From: Gammaproteobacteria bacterium
GTDB taxonomy: Bacteria; Pseudomonadota; Gammaproteobacteria; UBA6429; Thiohalophilaceae
Direction: 5' to 3'
Assembly: GCA_016194635.1 (NCBI GenBank)
Contig: JACQBC010000024.1
Span: 54,243 to 118,242 of the forward strand
Length of the DNA stretch: 64,000 nt
Part shown: piece by piece, positions 1-8,757 of the stretch
Layout of the letters: each line of letters begins with the position of its first letter
Numbering within the stretch: position 1 is the stretch's first letter
Program-made: the position numbers and the translations under genes
Notes under the pieces: generated by a model
Database searches by the model: none
Told to the model about the DNA's origin: nothing
The model's input: only the letters and a program-made list of their open reading frames with translations

Positions 1-47
1 TCATGAAACACCACACGGTTAATTTCTTCTGGCCTGGAGGGGGTTAA
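1..47 (+). CDS. 3' end of an upstream gene (partial)
   Basis: An open frame runs from the window edge to a TAA at 45-47, ending in the residues NFFWPGGG. The next gene starts with GTG immediately after this stop, so the two are probably co-transcribed. In cbb3 assembly operons the gene before fixH is usually ccoG (fixG), but too little is present to identify this one. Confidence 0.3.
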   Translation, partial: MKHHTVNFFWPGGG

Positions 48-863
48 GTGCAAGATTTATTGTTGAGCCTGCCGATCGGCGTAGTACTCATTACCCTGGT
101 GTTTATAACGTTGCGGCGCGGGTGGAAATTGCCCACGGTAACGATCGCCGTAGGCTTGGTTGTGGGAGTGATGGGGCTATTGGGGATCATCGGGGCTCTG
201 GCCTGGCCTGGACTTGATGTGTTCGCTATGCTCCTGGCGGTGTATTTATTGACAATTTATATCAATGCTTTGCTGTGGCAAACGTCCGCGACAGCGAGCG
301 AAACAACCCCTCGTCGCCACTGGGCGCCGCTGTTATTGATCAGTTTTTTCGGTTTTGTGATCGCCATTAATTTATTATTTTTAGTGTTGGCCGATGTAGG
401 CACCGACAGTATCATCGGCCGCTGGTTGTTACCCTCCAAACATCCTGGTGAGGTTGTGAGTTCGATCTTTCCTGGAACAGTGGCGCACGATTACCGCGAA
501 AAAGAAGACCAATTTAACCAATACCAACAATTGCGTGACCAACAGCGCGTTGTGGGTTGGAAGCTGCACTATGGCTGGAAGGTATCGCCGCTAGAAAACA
601 CACTGGCCAGATTTGAATTAAACCTCCGGGATAAAAATGCCCAGCCTGTGCGCGCCGATAAAATTCAGGGTGTATTCTATTTCCCAGGGGATGCCCGCCT
701 GGATACCTCGTTTACTATGCAGGCCGTGGCGGATGGAAACTATCAGGCGGAGCTGCGTTTGCCGCATGCGGGACGATGGGATTTGGTGTTGTTGATCCAG
801 CGCGGCACGGATCAACACGAAGTGCGTGCCAGCACCGATGTTGGAAAACTCCAAGCCCCATGA
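48..863 (+). CDS. ccoH: FixH/CcoH-type cbb3 oxidase assembly protein with extra N-terminal membrane segments
   Basis: FixH/CcoH is an inner-membrane protein needed for maturation of cbb3-type cytochrome c oxidase. This 271-aa product has three hydrophobic segments in its first ~80 residues, a fourth at ~94-116, and then a soluble domain containing the FixH-like motif LHYGWKVS. Typical FixH proteins have one membrane anchor and about 150-180 residues, so the N-terminal three-helix part is an extension. The start is a GTG directly after the upstream stop, with a GGAGG-type ribosome site just before it. Its stop overlaps the ccoI start (ATGA), implying translational coupling. The FixH assignment rests on the C-terminal half plus gene order; the extension has no function I can name. 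Confidence 0.75.
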   Translation: MQDLLLSLPIGVVLITLVFITLRRGWKLPTVTIAVGLVVGVMGLLGIIGALAWPGLDVFAMLLAVYLLTIYINALLWQTSATASETTPRRHWAPLLLISFFGFVIAINLLFLVLADVGTDSIIGRWLLPSKHPGEVVSSIFPGTVAHDYREKEDQFNQYQQLRDQQRVVGWKLHYGWKVSPLENTLARFELNLRDKNAQPVRADKIQGVFYFPGDARLDTSFTMQAVADGNYQAELRLPHAGRWDLVLLIQRGTDQHEVRASTDVGKLQAP

Positions 864-3295
864 CGAGTAAGGCCAGCGTCTGTTATCACTGTGGTTTGGA
901 CCTGCCACCACAGCTCGCGTATAACGTGATGATCAACGCCATACTGCGGCCGATGTGTTGCCCCGGTTGCCAAGCCGTGGCGCAGGCGATTGTGGACAAT
1001 CGTCTCACCGATTATTACCGGTACCGCACTGCGCCCGCCGCGACCGCGGGTGAACCTGTTCCTGATCTGCTAAAACAAATGACGGCGTATGACCACCCTA
1101 AATTACAACAGCAATTTGTGGCAACGAGCACGGCTGATAACCACAAACACACCAGTTTGATCCTAGAAGGTATTGTCTGTGCCGCCTGTGTGTGGTTGAA
1201 CGAGAAACATGTCAATGGGTTACCGGGGGTGGTGGAATTTCGGGTCAATTTCTCCAACCACCGTGCCAGTTTGATCTGGGACACGACCCGCATCAAACTC
1301 AGCGAGATACTGCAGGCGATTGCCCTGATTGGGTATCGCGCCCATCCGGTGGACGCGCAGCGCCAAGCCCAGATCCAGCAACGCGAGCGCGGCCGGGCCT
1401 TGCGCCGCCTGGCGGTGGCGGGACTGGGTTCGATGCAAATCATGATGTTGGCCGTTGCGTTGTATGCAGGGGCGTTTAGCGGTATTGATACTGCCCTGGT
1501 GGGTTTTTTCCGTTGGGTCAGTTTACTGCTGGCCACGCCCGTGGTGCTGTATTCCGCCTGGCCGTTTTACCAATCCGCATGGCGCGACCTGCGTCTGGCG
1601 CGGGTAGGCATGGATGTGCCGGTGGCCGTATCGATCTTGGCGGGTTATCTTGCCAGCGTGTACGCGACGCTCACTCAACAGCACGATATTTATTTTGACT
1701 CCATCAGCATGTTTATTTTTTTCTTATTGGGAGGGCGCTATCTTGAGATGCAGGCACGGCATCGCGCCGGTGAGGTGGCCGCAAATTTAGTGAAATTGAT
1801 CCCCGCAATGTCGACGCGGATCGACGCGGCTGGACAGGAACAGGTAATCGCAGTGAGCGAATTGTCTCCCGGTGATAAAGTGCGGGTTAAACCCGGTGAG
1901 ACGATCCCCGCCGATGGGATTGTTGATGCGGGCCAGAGTCATGTGGACGAAGCCTTATTAACCGGCGAAAGTATCCCGTTATACAAACAAGCCGGTGACC
2001 CTGTGATTGGCGGGAGTGTGAATGTCGACAGTCCCTTACAGCTGCGGATCGAAAAGGTGGGCGCCGATACTGTGTTGGCGGGGATTCAACGCTTGTTGGA
2101 TCGGGCGCAAACGGAAAAACCGGCCATTGTTTTGCTGGCGGATCAGGTTGCGCGTTATTTTGTGCTGGGGTTATTCGTCATTGCCTTGCTGGTCGGCTTG
2201 TGGTGGTGGCAACACCAGCCTAGCCGGGCCTTGTGGATTGTAATCAGTGTCTTGGTGGTCAGCTGTCCCTGTGCTTTATCGTTGGCAACCCCGGTGGCGT
2301 TGATCACTGCCACCGGCCGGTTGATGCAATTAGGCATGTTAACCACGCGGGGTCATGCCTTACAAACCCTGGCGGGGATCACCCATGTGGTTTTCGATAA
2401 AACCGGAACATTGACGTATGGCCGAGCGCATATCACATCGATAGAACTATGTTCGTCGTTGCCGCGTGAACAGGTGTTAGCGATTGCCGCCGCGCTGGAG
2501 CGTGGTTCAGAACACCCTCTGGCTCAGGCTTTTACCACCGCCGCAGTTCCCCGTTTGAATAGTAGCGATTATCGCGCCTTTGCTGGACAAGGCATGCAAG
2601 CGACCGTTGAGGGTAAAATCTACCGCATTGGACGCGCTGACTTTGTGCGGCCAGTGCAGCCGATGGTTAGGCCCGCGCAACCAAGTCATCACACCACCTT
2701 GTGGCTCGCCGATTCAGAGCAAATGCTGGCGGTGTTTTATTTAGAAGACGAACTGCGTCCTGATGCTTTGTCCACTGTACGGGAGCTGCAACACCAGGGT
2801 CTGCAAGTCTGTTTATTCAGCGGGGACCAACCCGCGGTTGTTGCACGTTTCGCCGAACGTTTGGGTATTCGACAGTGGCAGGCGGGATTATTACCGCAGG
2901 ACAAACTCGCGCAGTTGCGGGGTTTGCAGGCCCAAGGCGCGGTGGTTGCGATGGTCGGCGATGGGGTAAACGATGCCCCGGTGTTGGCCGCGGCCCAAGT
3001 TTCGATCGCCATGGGCAGTGGTACACCGCTCGCCCAGGGCAGTGCCGATCTGGTGTTATTATCCGAACGCTTAGCCCCGGTGGCCCAGGCAGTGGATCTG
3101 GCGCGGCGTAGCCGACGGGTGATTCAACAAAATCTCGCTTGGGCGATCCTCTATAATATAGTCGCGATTCCGTTGGCGGGTTTGGGGTATATCGTCCCTT
3201 GGATGGCGGGTATCGGCATGTCGGCCAGTTCTTTATTGGTGGTCCTCAATGCCTTAGGCTTGCAACAGTTCGCCCAACCACGCACGATGCCATGA
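860..3295 (+). CDS. ccoI: cbb3 oxidase copper-translocating P1B-type ATPase
   Basis: CcoI/FixI is the CopA2-type copper pump that delivers copper for cbb3 oxidase assembly. The 811-aa protein has the N-terminal cysteine-rich domain typical of the family (C8, C11 and a later CCPGC), a heavy-metal-associated domain with CAAC (C107, C110), the intramembrane CPC motif (C469-C471), the phosphorylation motif DKTGT (D513) and the hinge GDGVNDAP. All catalytic motifs are intact. I place the start at 860, where the ATG overlaps the ccoH stop as ATGA; the frame is open further upstream, but that stretch is antiparallel coding noise inside ccoH. Its own stop overlaps ccoS in the same ATGA manner, so ccoH, ccoI and ccoS form a translationally coupled operon. 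Confidence 0.94.
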   Translation: MTSKASVCYHCGLDLPPQLAYNVMINAILRPMCCPGCQAVAQAIVDNRLTDYYRYRTAPAATAGEPVPDLLKQMTAYDHPKLQQQFVATSTADNHKHTSLILEGIVCAACVWLNEKHVNGLPGVVEFRVNFSNHRASLIWDTTRIKLSEILQAIALIGYRAHPVDAQRQAQIQQRERGRALRRLAVAGLGSMQIMMLAVALYAGAFSGIDTALVGFFRWVSLLLATPVVLYSAWPFYQSAWRDLRLARVGMDVPVAVSILAGYLASVYATLTQQHDIYFDSISMFIFFLLGGRYLEMQARHRAGEVAANLVKLIPAMSTRIDAAGQEQVIAVSELSPGDKVRVKPGETIPADGIVDAGQSHVDEALLTGESIPLYKQAGDPVIGGSVNVDSPLQLRIEKVGADTVLAGIQRLLDRAQTEKPAIVLLADQVARYFVLGLFVIALLVGLWWWQHQPSRALWIVISVLVVSCPCALSLATPVALITATGRLMQLGMLTTRGHALQTLAGITHVVFDKTGTLTYGRAHITSIELCSSLPREQVLAIAAALERGSEHPLAQAFTTAAVPRLNSSDYRAFAGQGMQATVEGKIYRIGRADFVRPVQPMVRPAQPSHHTTLWLADSEQMLAVFYLEDELRPDALSTVRELQHQGLQVCLFSGDQPAVVARFAERLGIRQWQAGLLPQDKLAQLRGLQAQGAVVAMVGDGVNDAPVLAAAQVSIAMGSGTPLAQGSADLVLLSERLAPVAQAVDLARRSRRVIQQNLAWAILYNIVAIPLAGLGYIVPWMAGIGMSASSLLVVLNALGLQQFAQPRTMP

Positions 3296-3489
3296 CGATC
3301 CTTTATTTACTGATACCGTTGGGACTCCTGTTACTGGGGATCGCGTTATGGGCGTTTATGTGGGCGGTACGTTCCGGCCAATTTGATGATTTAGAAGGTC
3401 CGGCGCATCGGATCTTGATGGATGACGATGATCCCCGTCTTCCCCATCAGTCCCCGCGTTTAGATAGCTTGTCAGAGGATGATAGCTAA
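3292..3489 (+). CDS. ccoS: cbb3 oxidase maturation protein CcoS
   Basis: CcoS is a small single-span membrane protein required for cofactor insertion into the cbb3 catalytic subunit. The 65-aa product has one N-terminal transmembrane helix (residues ~3-24), then the characteristic FMWAVRSGQFDDLEGPAHRI segment and an acidic tail, all typical of CcoS. The ATG at 3292 overlaps the ccoI stop, which excludes the longer upstream reading of the frame. Length and position directly after ccoI match the family. Confidence 0.92.
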   Translation: MTILYLLIPLGLLLLGIALWAFMWAVRSGQFDDLEGPAHRILMDDDDPRLPHQSPRLDSLSEDDS

Positions 3490-3526
3490 ATTAGAATTCC
3501 CTTATATGTTTTCCGGAGATGTGGCG

Positions 3527-3628
3527 ATGAAAGATTTTTTCAGTTTCCAAAACCTACCCCTTACCATCATCATCGGGTTGGTTATTTTCAGTTGGTTAAG
3601 CCTCCTCTCGGTGCTGATTGCGCATTAA
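3527..3628 (+). CDS. Putative 33-aa single-span membrane peptide after ccoS
   Basis: A short ORF begins with ATG at 3527, preceded by GGAG at 3515-3518 (8 nt spacing), and ends with TAA at 3626-3628. The peptide starts MKDFFSFQNLP and continues as one hydrophobic helix of about 20 residues ending SVLIAH. It lies 37 nt after ccoS on the same strand, so it would be the last gene of the cbb3 operon. Very small single-helix subunits of cbb3 oxidase (CcoQ, CcoM) are known in other bacteria; similarity to them is only in size and topology, so a role as an oxidase accessory peptide is inference. The ribosome site, hydrophobic pattern and operon position argue against chance. Confidence 0.5.
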   Translation: MKDFFSFQNLPLTIIIGLVIFSWLSLLSVLIAH

Positions 3629-3734
3629 ATTGTTTGGTGTAAGGTTAAATTTACTCCAAAACGGCCCGTAGTGACCCCATTCATTCCCAGATAGCCCCGC
3701 CGGGCTAATGCCCAGGTGGATTCATCCGCTATTA

Positions 3735-3767
3735 TTACCATGATTTCTCAGGAAAAAATCATGGTAA
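3735..3767 (+). promoter_or_regulatory. 12-bp hairpin enclosing the ribosome site and start codon of the vWA gene
   Basis: TTACCATGATTT (3735-3746) and AAATCATGGTAA (3756-3767) are perfect inverted repeats separated by 9 nt. The loop holds the AGGAAA ribosome-binding sequence and the right arm contains the ATG at 3761. In mRNA this would place the start codon in the stem. A second in-frame ATG (3740) sits in the left arm. A role in translation control is inferred. Confidence 0.5.
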
Positions 3768-5596
3768 GTACCGATTATCGCCGTTCCTTGATTCGCGGAA
3801 GTGTGGGGATTTGCCTGCTGCTCGTTGCACTGTGTGCGCTGCCGCGGCCGGTCGCGGCGCAAGCCACCAGCGATGTGCGCGTGCTGATCGATGTGTCCGG
3901 CAGCATGAAACGCAATGACCCCAAGAATTTGCGCGTGCCGGCGTTACGTTTATTAGTGGAATTATTGCCAGAGGGTACGCGTTCGGGTGTATGGATGTTT
4001 GCGCAGGGCGTCGATATGTCGGTTCCCCTGGGTAATGTGAATAAAACCTGGCGTGATAAGGCCCTTGCCGCCGCGGATCAGATCCATTCGCGCGGTTTGT
4101 TCACCAATATCGAAGACGCGCTGCGCAAGGCGAGTGTTGACTGGAAACAACCTGATCCGCACTATCGCCGCCACATGATCTTATTAACCGATGGGATGGT
4201 GGATATCGCCAAAGACCCGCGTGAAAATGCCCAGTCACGTCAACGTATCTTGCAAGAGTTGCTCCCTGCGTTGCAACAAGCCGATGTTTCGATCCATACG
4301 ATCGCCCTGTCAAACGAAGCCGATTTTGATTTATTACAGGCGCTGTCTTCCGCCAGTGGCGGAGCGTTTGAAAAAGTAACCAGCGCCGAGCAATTACAAC
4401 GGATTTTTCTGCGGCTGTTTGAAAAATCGGTCGGTGCCGATAGCCTGCCGATTGAGAACAACCGTTTTATGGTGGACAAAAATGTCAGCGATATTACCGT
4501 GTTGTTATTTTTGGCCAAAGACAGTCCGGCCACACAATTGACCTTACCCACTAAGCACTCCTACACTGAGAAGCAACACCCTGATACCGTGCAATGGCAC
4601 CATGAAGAAGGGTATGACCTGATTACAATTCGTAATCCGGAAGCCGGTCAATGGTCGATGCAGGCCAAGGTTGATCCCGATAACCGGGTATTGGTGGTGA
4701 CTAATCTGCGTTTAAAAATCGACAAACTGCCCAATAGCTTGTTACTTGGCGACAGTTTTGAGCTGCGCGCCAGACTGCTGGAAGAGAGCAAGACGGTTAC
4801 GAATCCAAGCTTGTTAGACAAAACCCAATTCATCCTAAAGCTCAGCGATGAGCAGAATAAACCTGCGGAGTATCCTCTAAAGGATGATGGTTTGCCTCCG
4901 GACAGTTTAAAAGCCGACGGTGTCTACAGTTTATCAATGGATAAATTGCAACGGGCCGGCGCTTATGAGTTATTGCTGCAGGTTAAGAGTCTCACCTTTG
5001 CGCGCGAGCAGCACCACAATTTACATGTCTACGACAGTCCGGCCGAGATTAGTATCAGTCAAATCGCTCCGGACAAACCCTTTCATGTCAGTATACAGCC
5101 GCATGCGGGTTTGATCCGGCCTGAAACGGTGTCCATGCAGGTGCGTTTACCCGCTGCCGAGCCGTTGACGGTTGCGCAGACGGGGGATACCCAGTGGGCT
5201 ATCGATATTCCGGTTGCGCATGCTAATCAAATCTTCACGCTTACGCTTGCCGCGACGCGTTACGACGATAAACCATTAAAGATGGAGTTTGAACAACCGC
5301 TGGCGGTAACCGAAAAACCTCATTCGCTGGCGATCAAAGCCACTACCCCTGCGTCCCCACCGGATAGTCATGTCGCCACAGCGGCGCAAGCGCCAGAGGT
5401 GCAAGCCGAGGAGGATACAGACCAGGCCGATGAACCTGCGCCGGAGCCGCACAGAGGGTTCGATTGGAAGATCGTGGGCGGTATCGTGCTTGGAGTGAAT
5501 GCCTTGATTTTTGGGTTAGGCTGGGTGGTCTTCCGTAAGTTACGTAAACGCCGACAACAACAAGTACAAAAAGATGTCAAGGAGATGCAGGTATGA
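3761..5596 (+). CDS. von Willebrand factor A domain membrane protein
   Basis: The 611-aa protein starts with a positively charged region and a hydrophobic signal segment ending near AAQA, followed by a vWA domain whose MIDAS metal site DVSGS is visible at the start of the fold (DVRVLIDVSGSMKR). The middle is a long beta-rich extracytoplasmic region, then a Pro/Glu-rich linker and a single C-terminal transmembrane helix followed by a basic tail (RKLRKRRQQQ). This predicts a periplasmic sensor or scaffold anchored in the inner membrane. I use ATG 3761 because AGGAAA lies just before it; ATGs at 3740 and 3716 are alternatives without ribosome sites. The stop overlaps the next gene (ATGA). Its biological partner is not known to me. 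Confidence 0.85.
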   Translation: MVSTDYRRSLIRGSVGICLLLVALCALPRPVAAQATSDVRVLIDVSGSMKRNDPKNLRVPALRLLVELLPEGTRSGVWMFAQGVDMSVPLGNVNKTWRDKALAAADQIHSRGLFTNIEDALRKASVDWKQPDPHYRRHMILLTDGMVDIAKDPRENAQSRQRILQELLPALQQADVSIHTIALSNEADFDLLQALSSASGGAFEKVTSAEQLQRIFLRLFEKSVGADSLPIENNRFMVDKNVSDITVLLFLAKDSPATQLTLPTKHSYTEKQHPDTVQWHHEEGYDLITIRNPEAGQWSMQAKVDPDNRVLVVTNLRLKIDKLPNSLLLGDSFELRARLLEESKTVTNPSLLDKTQFILKLSDEQNKPAEYPLKDDGLPPDSLKADGVYSLSMDKLQRAGAYELLLQVKSLTFAREQHHNLHVYDSPAEISISQIAPDKPFHVSIQPHAGLIRPETVSMQVRLPAAEPLTVAQTGDTQWAIDIPVAHANQIFTLTLAATRYDDKPLKMEFEQPLAVTEKPHSLAIKATTPASPPDSHVATAAQAPEVQAEEDTDQADEPAPEPHRGFDWKIVGGIVLGVNALIFGLGWVVFRKLRKRRQQQVQKDVKEMQV

Positions 5597-6300
5597 ATGA
5601 GTCATTAACGGGTACGTTACTGGTGTTCGCCGAGATCGGCGCGGTATTGGCCATTGTCACGATAATTGTGTTGATCGTAATGTTACGCCGTTCCAGCAAA
5701 GATCGCCTCGCCGCCAAGGCATTTGTCGATGGCTTACATCAGCATGAATTAAAGCGTAAAGAAAACTTGATCAGTGTAATGCAAAAGGTCCATGACATGG
5801 ATCCGGAGTTGGCGGTAAAGACGGCGCAATCCATGCTCAGTTGCGAAAAACAGATCTACAATCGTGTCTTAAAGATTTTTTTAGGGCATGATCGTGAGGC
5901 GCTGGGACAGCTGCAACGCGATGTGGAAAATATGGCAGGCGCCTACCGTAAATTAGCGGACACGGCGGAAACCATAAATGGTGCCGAGCAGGTGGAGCGG
6001 GGCGAGAATCCGCGGCAAAACGCTCATTTACGTACGCAAATTAAACAATTGGAAAATGAAAAAGCTAAATTAGAACGGGATCTGTCCGAGGCCATGACCT
6101 CTATGGAGAATATGCTCAAGGAGTATACGCAGATGTATTCCGGGGGCGGAAAAAAAGATGGGGTTAAACATATCGAGAACGAACTGACCCAGCTTAAACA
6201 AAAGATTTCGGAAAACCTGGTGGAAGCGGTGCGGCAAGACGACTTGCCAGAGGTACCGGATCTTGCAGCTGATCTTACGCGTAAAACTCCTGGCGCCTAA
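5593..6300 (+). CDS. Coiled-coil inner-membrane protein of unknown function
   Basis: This 235-aa protein is not a family I recognise. It has one N-terminal transmembrane helix (residues ~10-32) followed by a cytoplasmic, highly charged helical region. A clear coiled coil lies around residues 145-180 (KQLENEKAKLERDLSEAM), followed by a Gly-rich patch and another helix. It is translationally coupled (ATGA overlap) to the vWA protein upstream, so the two probably work together, perhaps as a membrane complex with a periplasmic vWA domain and a cytoplasmic coiled coil. That partnership is inference from gene order. Confidence 0.8.
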   Translation: MNESLTGTLLVFAEIGAVLAIVTIIVLIVMLRRSSKDRLAAKAFVDGLHQHELKRKENLISVMQKVHDMDPELAVKTAQSMLSCEKQIYNRVLKIFLGHDREALGQLQRDVENMAGAYRKLADTAETINGAEQVERGENPRQNAHLRTQIKQLENEKAKLERDLSEAMTSMENMLKEYTQMYSGGGKKDGVKHIENELTQLKQKISENLVEAVRQDDLPEVPDLAADLTRKTPGA

Positions 6301-6330
6301 AAAACCCCCGGCCCTTATCACTTGGCCGGG
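6299..6330 (-). terminator. Rho-independent terminator of rpoH
   Basis: CCCGGCC (6307-6313) and GGCCGGG (6324-6330) form a GC-rich stem with a 10-nt loop. On the minus strand the stem is followed by a run of T residues (complement of the A run at 6299-6304), the layout of an intrinsic terminator for rpoH transcription. No T run follows on the plus strand, so it probably acts in one direction only between these convergent genes. Confidence 0.72.
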
Positions 6331-6338
6331 TATACGGG

Positions 6339-7184
6339 TTATTGCAATACCTTCTGCAATTTTTTCATGGCATTATTCTCCAACTGCCGAATCCGTTCTG
6401 CCGAGATAGCGTACTTTTCGGCTAATTCGTGTAACGTGGCTTTGTCGTCATCGAGCCAACGGCGTTGAATAATGTCTTTGCTGCGATCATCTAAACGCGC
6501 TAAGGCGGTATGCAGACGATCATGGTTATGTTGCTCCCACTGTGTTTCTTCTACGACCTGCCCAGGATTATGGGTGGTATCCTGCAGATAGGCGGCGGGA
6601 TGCGGCGTATCTTCTTCGTCATCGTCGTTGCGCAGATCAAAGGCCACGTCGTTGCCAGACAGTCGTGCTTCCATTTCCCTGACATCTTGTTCGCTGACAC
6701 CTAAGTCTTTGGCCACGGCTTTAACCTCTTCGTGGCTGAACCAGCCCAGGCGTTTCTTGGAACTGCGCAGGTTAAAGAACAATTTGCGTTGCGCCTTGGT
6801 GGTGGCGATTTTCACGATGCGCCAGTTGCGCAAGATAAACTCGTGGATCTCAGCGCGGATCCAATAGACGGCAAAGGACACCAGCCGTACTCCAAGGCTT
6901 GGATCGAAACGCTTGACGGCTTTCATCAGACCGATATTGCCTTCCTGGATTAAATCATTTTGTGCCAGACCATAACCGCTATAACCGCGGGCAATATGCG
7001 CGACAAACCGCAGGTGCGACATGACTAACTGCCGAGCCGCTTCTAAATCATTATGGTCACGCAGCCGAATCGCGAGGGCCTGTTCCTCAAGCACAGATAA
7101 TACTGGGATACGATGGATAGCATTAAGGTAGGCGTCAATGCTGCCGGTAGGGATGGGTAAGCGTAAAGCTTTCACATTAGTCAT
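6339..7184 (-). CDS. rpoH: RNA polymerase sigma-32 (heat-shock sigma factor)
   Basis: RpoH directs RNA polymerase to heat-shock promoters. The 281-aa protein has region 2 with [16 protein letters not shown], the tryptophan-containing -10 recognition segment ([20 protein letters not shown]), the diagnostic RpoH box QRKLFFNLR, and a region 4 helix-turn-helix ([19 protein letters not shown]). Length matches the family (E. coli 284 aa). It lies downstream of ftsYEX as in many gammaproteobacteria, but here a diguanylate cyclase gene intervenes. A CIRCE operator lies 32-58 bp before the start codon, so HrcA repression is likely in addition to any sigma-32 control. A terminator follows the gene. Confidence 0.96.
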   Translation of the reverse strand: MTNVKALRLPIPTGSIDAYLNAIHRIPVLSVLEEQALAIRLRDHNDLEAARQLVMSHLRFVAHIARGYSGYGLAQNDLIQEGNIGLMKAVKRFDPSLGVRLVSFAVYWIRAEIHEFILRNWRIVKIATTKAQRKLFFNLRSSKKRLGWFSHEEVKAVAKDLGVSEQDVREMEARLSGNDVAFDLRNDDDEEDTPHPAAYLQDTTHNPGQVVEETQWEQHNHDRLHTALARLDDRSKDIIQRRWLDDDKATLHELAEKYAISAERIRQLENNAMKKLQKVLQ

Positions 7185-7215
7185 GGGATCTCCCGTATAT
7201 CAGTCGTTCATGATA

Positions 7216-7242
7216 TTAGCACTCAAAAGCTTCGAGTGCCAA
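7216..7242. promoter_or_regulatory. CIRCE element (HrcA operator) upstream of rpoH
   Basis: TTAGCACTC, a 9-nt spacer (AAAAGCTTC) and GAGTGCCAA reproduce the CIRCE consensus TTAGCACTC-N9-GAGTGCTAA with one mismatch. CIRCE is the binding site of the heat-shock repressor HrcA, usually found before groESL or dnaKJ. Its place 32 bp before the rpoH start codon suggests HrcA represses synthesis of the heat-shock sigma factor. The match is seen directly; regulation is inferred. Confidence 0.82.
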
Positions 7243-7286
7243 TACGGGTAGAAGTTCAGTGGACCAAATCCCATATAATCAATAGG

Positions 7287-8711
7287 TTATCGGACCAGGG
7301 GCAGGGTCGATTCCGTGTCTAGGGTGAGTTCCAGGGCATGGGGATCATAGGGAGAGGGCAGCGGACCCTGTTGGCTTTGGTAGAAATGCACCCGGTTACG
7401 CCCGGCTTCCTTGGAGCGGTATAGGGCCTTGTCAGCGTAGCTCAGGAAGCGGGTTAAGCTTTCGCCGGGAAAATCCGCTGTGGTAGCCAAGCCGATACTG
7501 ACGCTGATGTCTACCCCGGCGGGGCGCAGCTGCTGGATCTGTTGGCGTAATAATTCGGCGCGTTCTAGGATTTGCTCTTGATCAGCCTTGGGAATCAACA
7601 CACAGAACTCTTCACCGCCAAAACGCACCACCACGCCGTCTTTAAAGGTGCGGTTGAGGGTATCCCCCAACTCCGCCAGGACGTGGTCGCCGGTGATATG
7701 GCCTAGGCTGTCATTAATCTGCTTAAAGTGGTCGATATCGATCAACATGGCCCAGACCGGCTGATGCGCGGGATCAGCGATATAGGCCTCACCGTTGTCT
7801 ACTAGATAACGTTTACTGCGGACCCCGGTGAGGCTATCGGTCACCGCAATCCAGCGCATGGCCTCGGCCTGATGTTTCAAGGCGTTGTACTGGTGTTTAA
7901 TTAACAAGAGCGATCGCACCCTTGCGATCAATACTTCTTCCACAATCGGTTTAGTCACAAAATCATTGGCCCCGGCATGAAACGCCTCCACCTGGGTTTG
8001 TTGGTCTTCGGTGCTGGTCAGTACCAATACGGGCATTTCTTGCTGTGAAAAGTGCATCTTGGCGCGCAGGGCATAGAGTAAATCACCGCCGGTTAATTCT
8101 CCCACCAGGTAAAAATCGGTGATGACCATGTCGTATTCTTCCGTCAGCAAATGGTTAGCTTGCTGGGTATTTTCCATTAATTGCAGCGCGTCTTCGGCGG
8201 ATCGGACATGGGTCACCCGCAGGCCCTGGCGTTCCAGAATTTTCTGGATGGCGGCGGCGGCCGTGGCGCTGTCCTCGACGAACAGGATATGGCCCATCAT
8301 GCCGGAATTGCGTTGAATAAAAGACCGGATGAAACTGCCAAACGCTTTGTAACCCTGTGATTTATCAAAGTAATCGGTCACCCCGGCCTCAAAGCCTTCG
8401 CGCAACAAACGACTGTCCGCGTCGCCGGATACCACAATGATCGGGATATAACTGTGGGTGCGAGATTGGCGGATATGACGGCTGAGTTCCAAGCCATCCA
8501 TATCAGGAAGCATCAGGGCTGTGGAGACCAAGTCATAACGGCCGGTGTCGAGCATCACCAGCGCTTCGGCACCGTTGGCACACATGAATACCTCGGCATT
8601 GGCGACCTCATCGTGCAAAATGCGGGTCAGGATAGCGCGGGAAACCGCCGATCCATCGACCACGATGATGCGGGTGCGTTTATCACTCATGCTGTTATCG
8701 GAGTCATCCAT
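7287..8711 (-). CDS. PleD-like diguanylate cyclase with two receiver domains
   Basis: The 474-aa protein has REC (residues ~12-125), REC (~138-275) and GGDEF (~300-450) domains, the PleD arrangement, and should make cyclic di-GMP from GTP. The catalytic motif is GGEEF and intact. The second receiver keeps its phosphoacceptor (MVITDFYL) and switch lysine (DFVTKP). The first is degenerate: the phosphoacceptor position reads VSTALMLPDMDG with Ala in place of Asp, and one N-terminal acidic residue is Gly (VVDGS). No RxxD inhibitory site precedes GGEEF. The gene sits between ftsX and rpoH, an unusual place. The start is taken at 8711; an in-frame ATG at 8690 is also possible, and neither has a strong ribosome site. 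Confidence 0.9.
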   Translation of the reverse strand: MDDSDNSMSDKRTRIIVVDGSAVSRAILTRILHDEVANAEVFMCANGAEALVMLDTGRYDLVSTALMLPDMDGLELSRHIRQSRTHSYIPIIVVSGDADSRLLREGFEAGVTDYFDKSQGYKAFGSFIRSFIQRNSGMMGHILFVEDSATAAAAIQKILERQGLRVTHVRSAEDALQLMENTQQANHLLTEEYDMVITDFYLVGELTGGDLLYALRAKMHFSQQEMPVLVLTSTEDQQTQVEAFHAGANDFVTKPIVEEVLIARVRSLLLIKHQYNALKHQAEAMRWIAVTDSLTGVRSKRYLVDNGEAYIADPAHQPVWAMLIDIDHFKQINDSLGHITGDHVLAELGDTLNRTFKDGVVVRFGGEEFCVLIPKADQEQILERAELLRQQIQQLRPAGVDISVSIGLATTADFPGESLTRFLSYADKALYRSKEAGRNRVHFYQSQQGPLPSPYDPHALELTLDTESTLPLVR

Positions 8712-8757
8712 GTTGGTAGGATATAGGACTTACTTGTCGGCCTGTGTAATTAAAACC

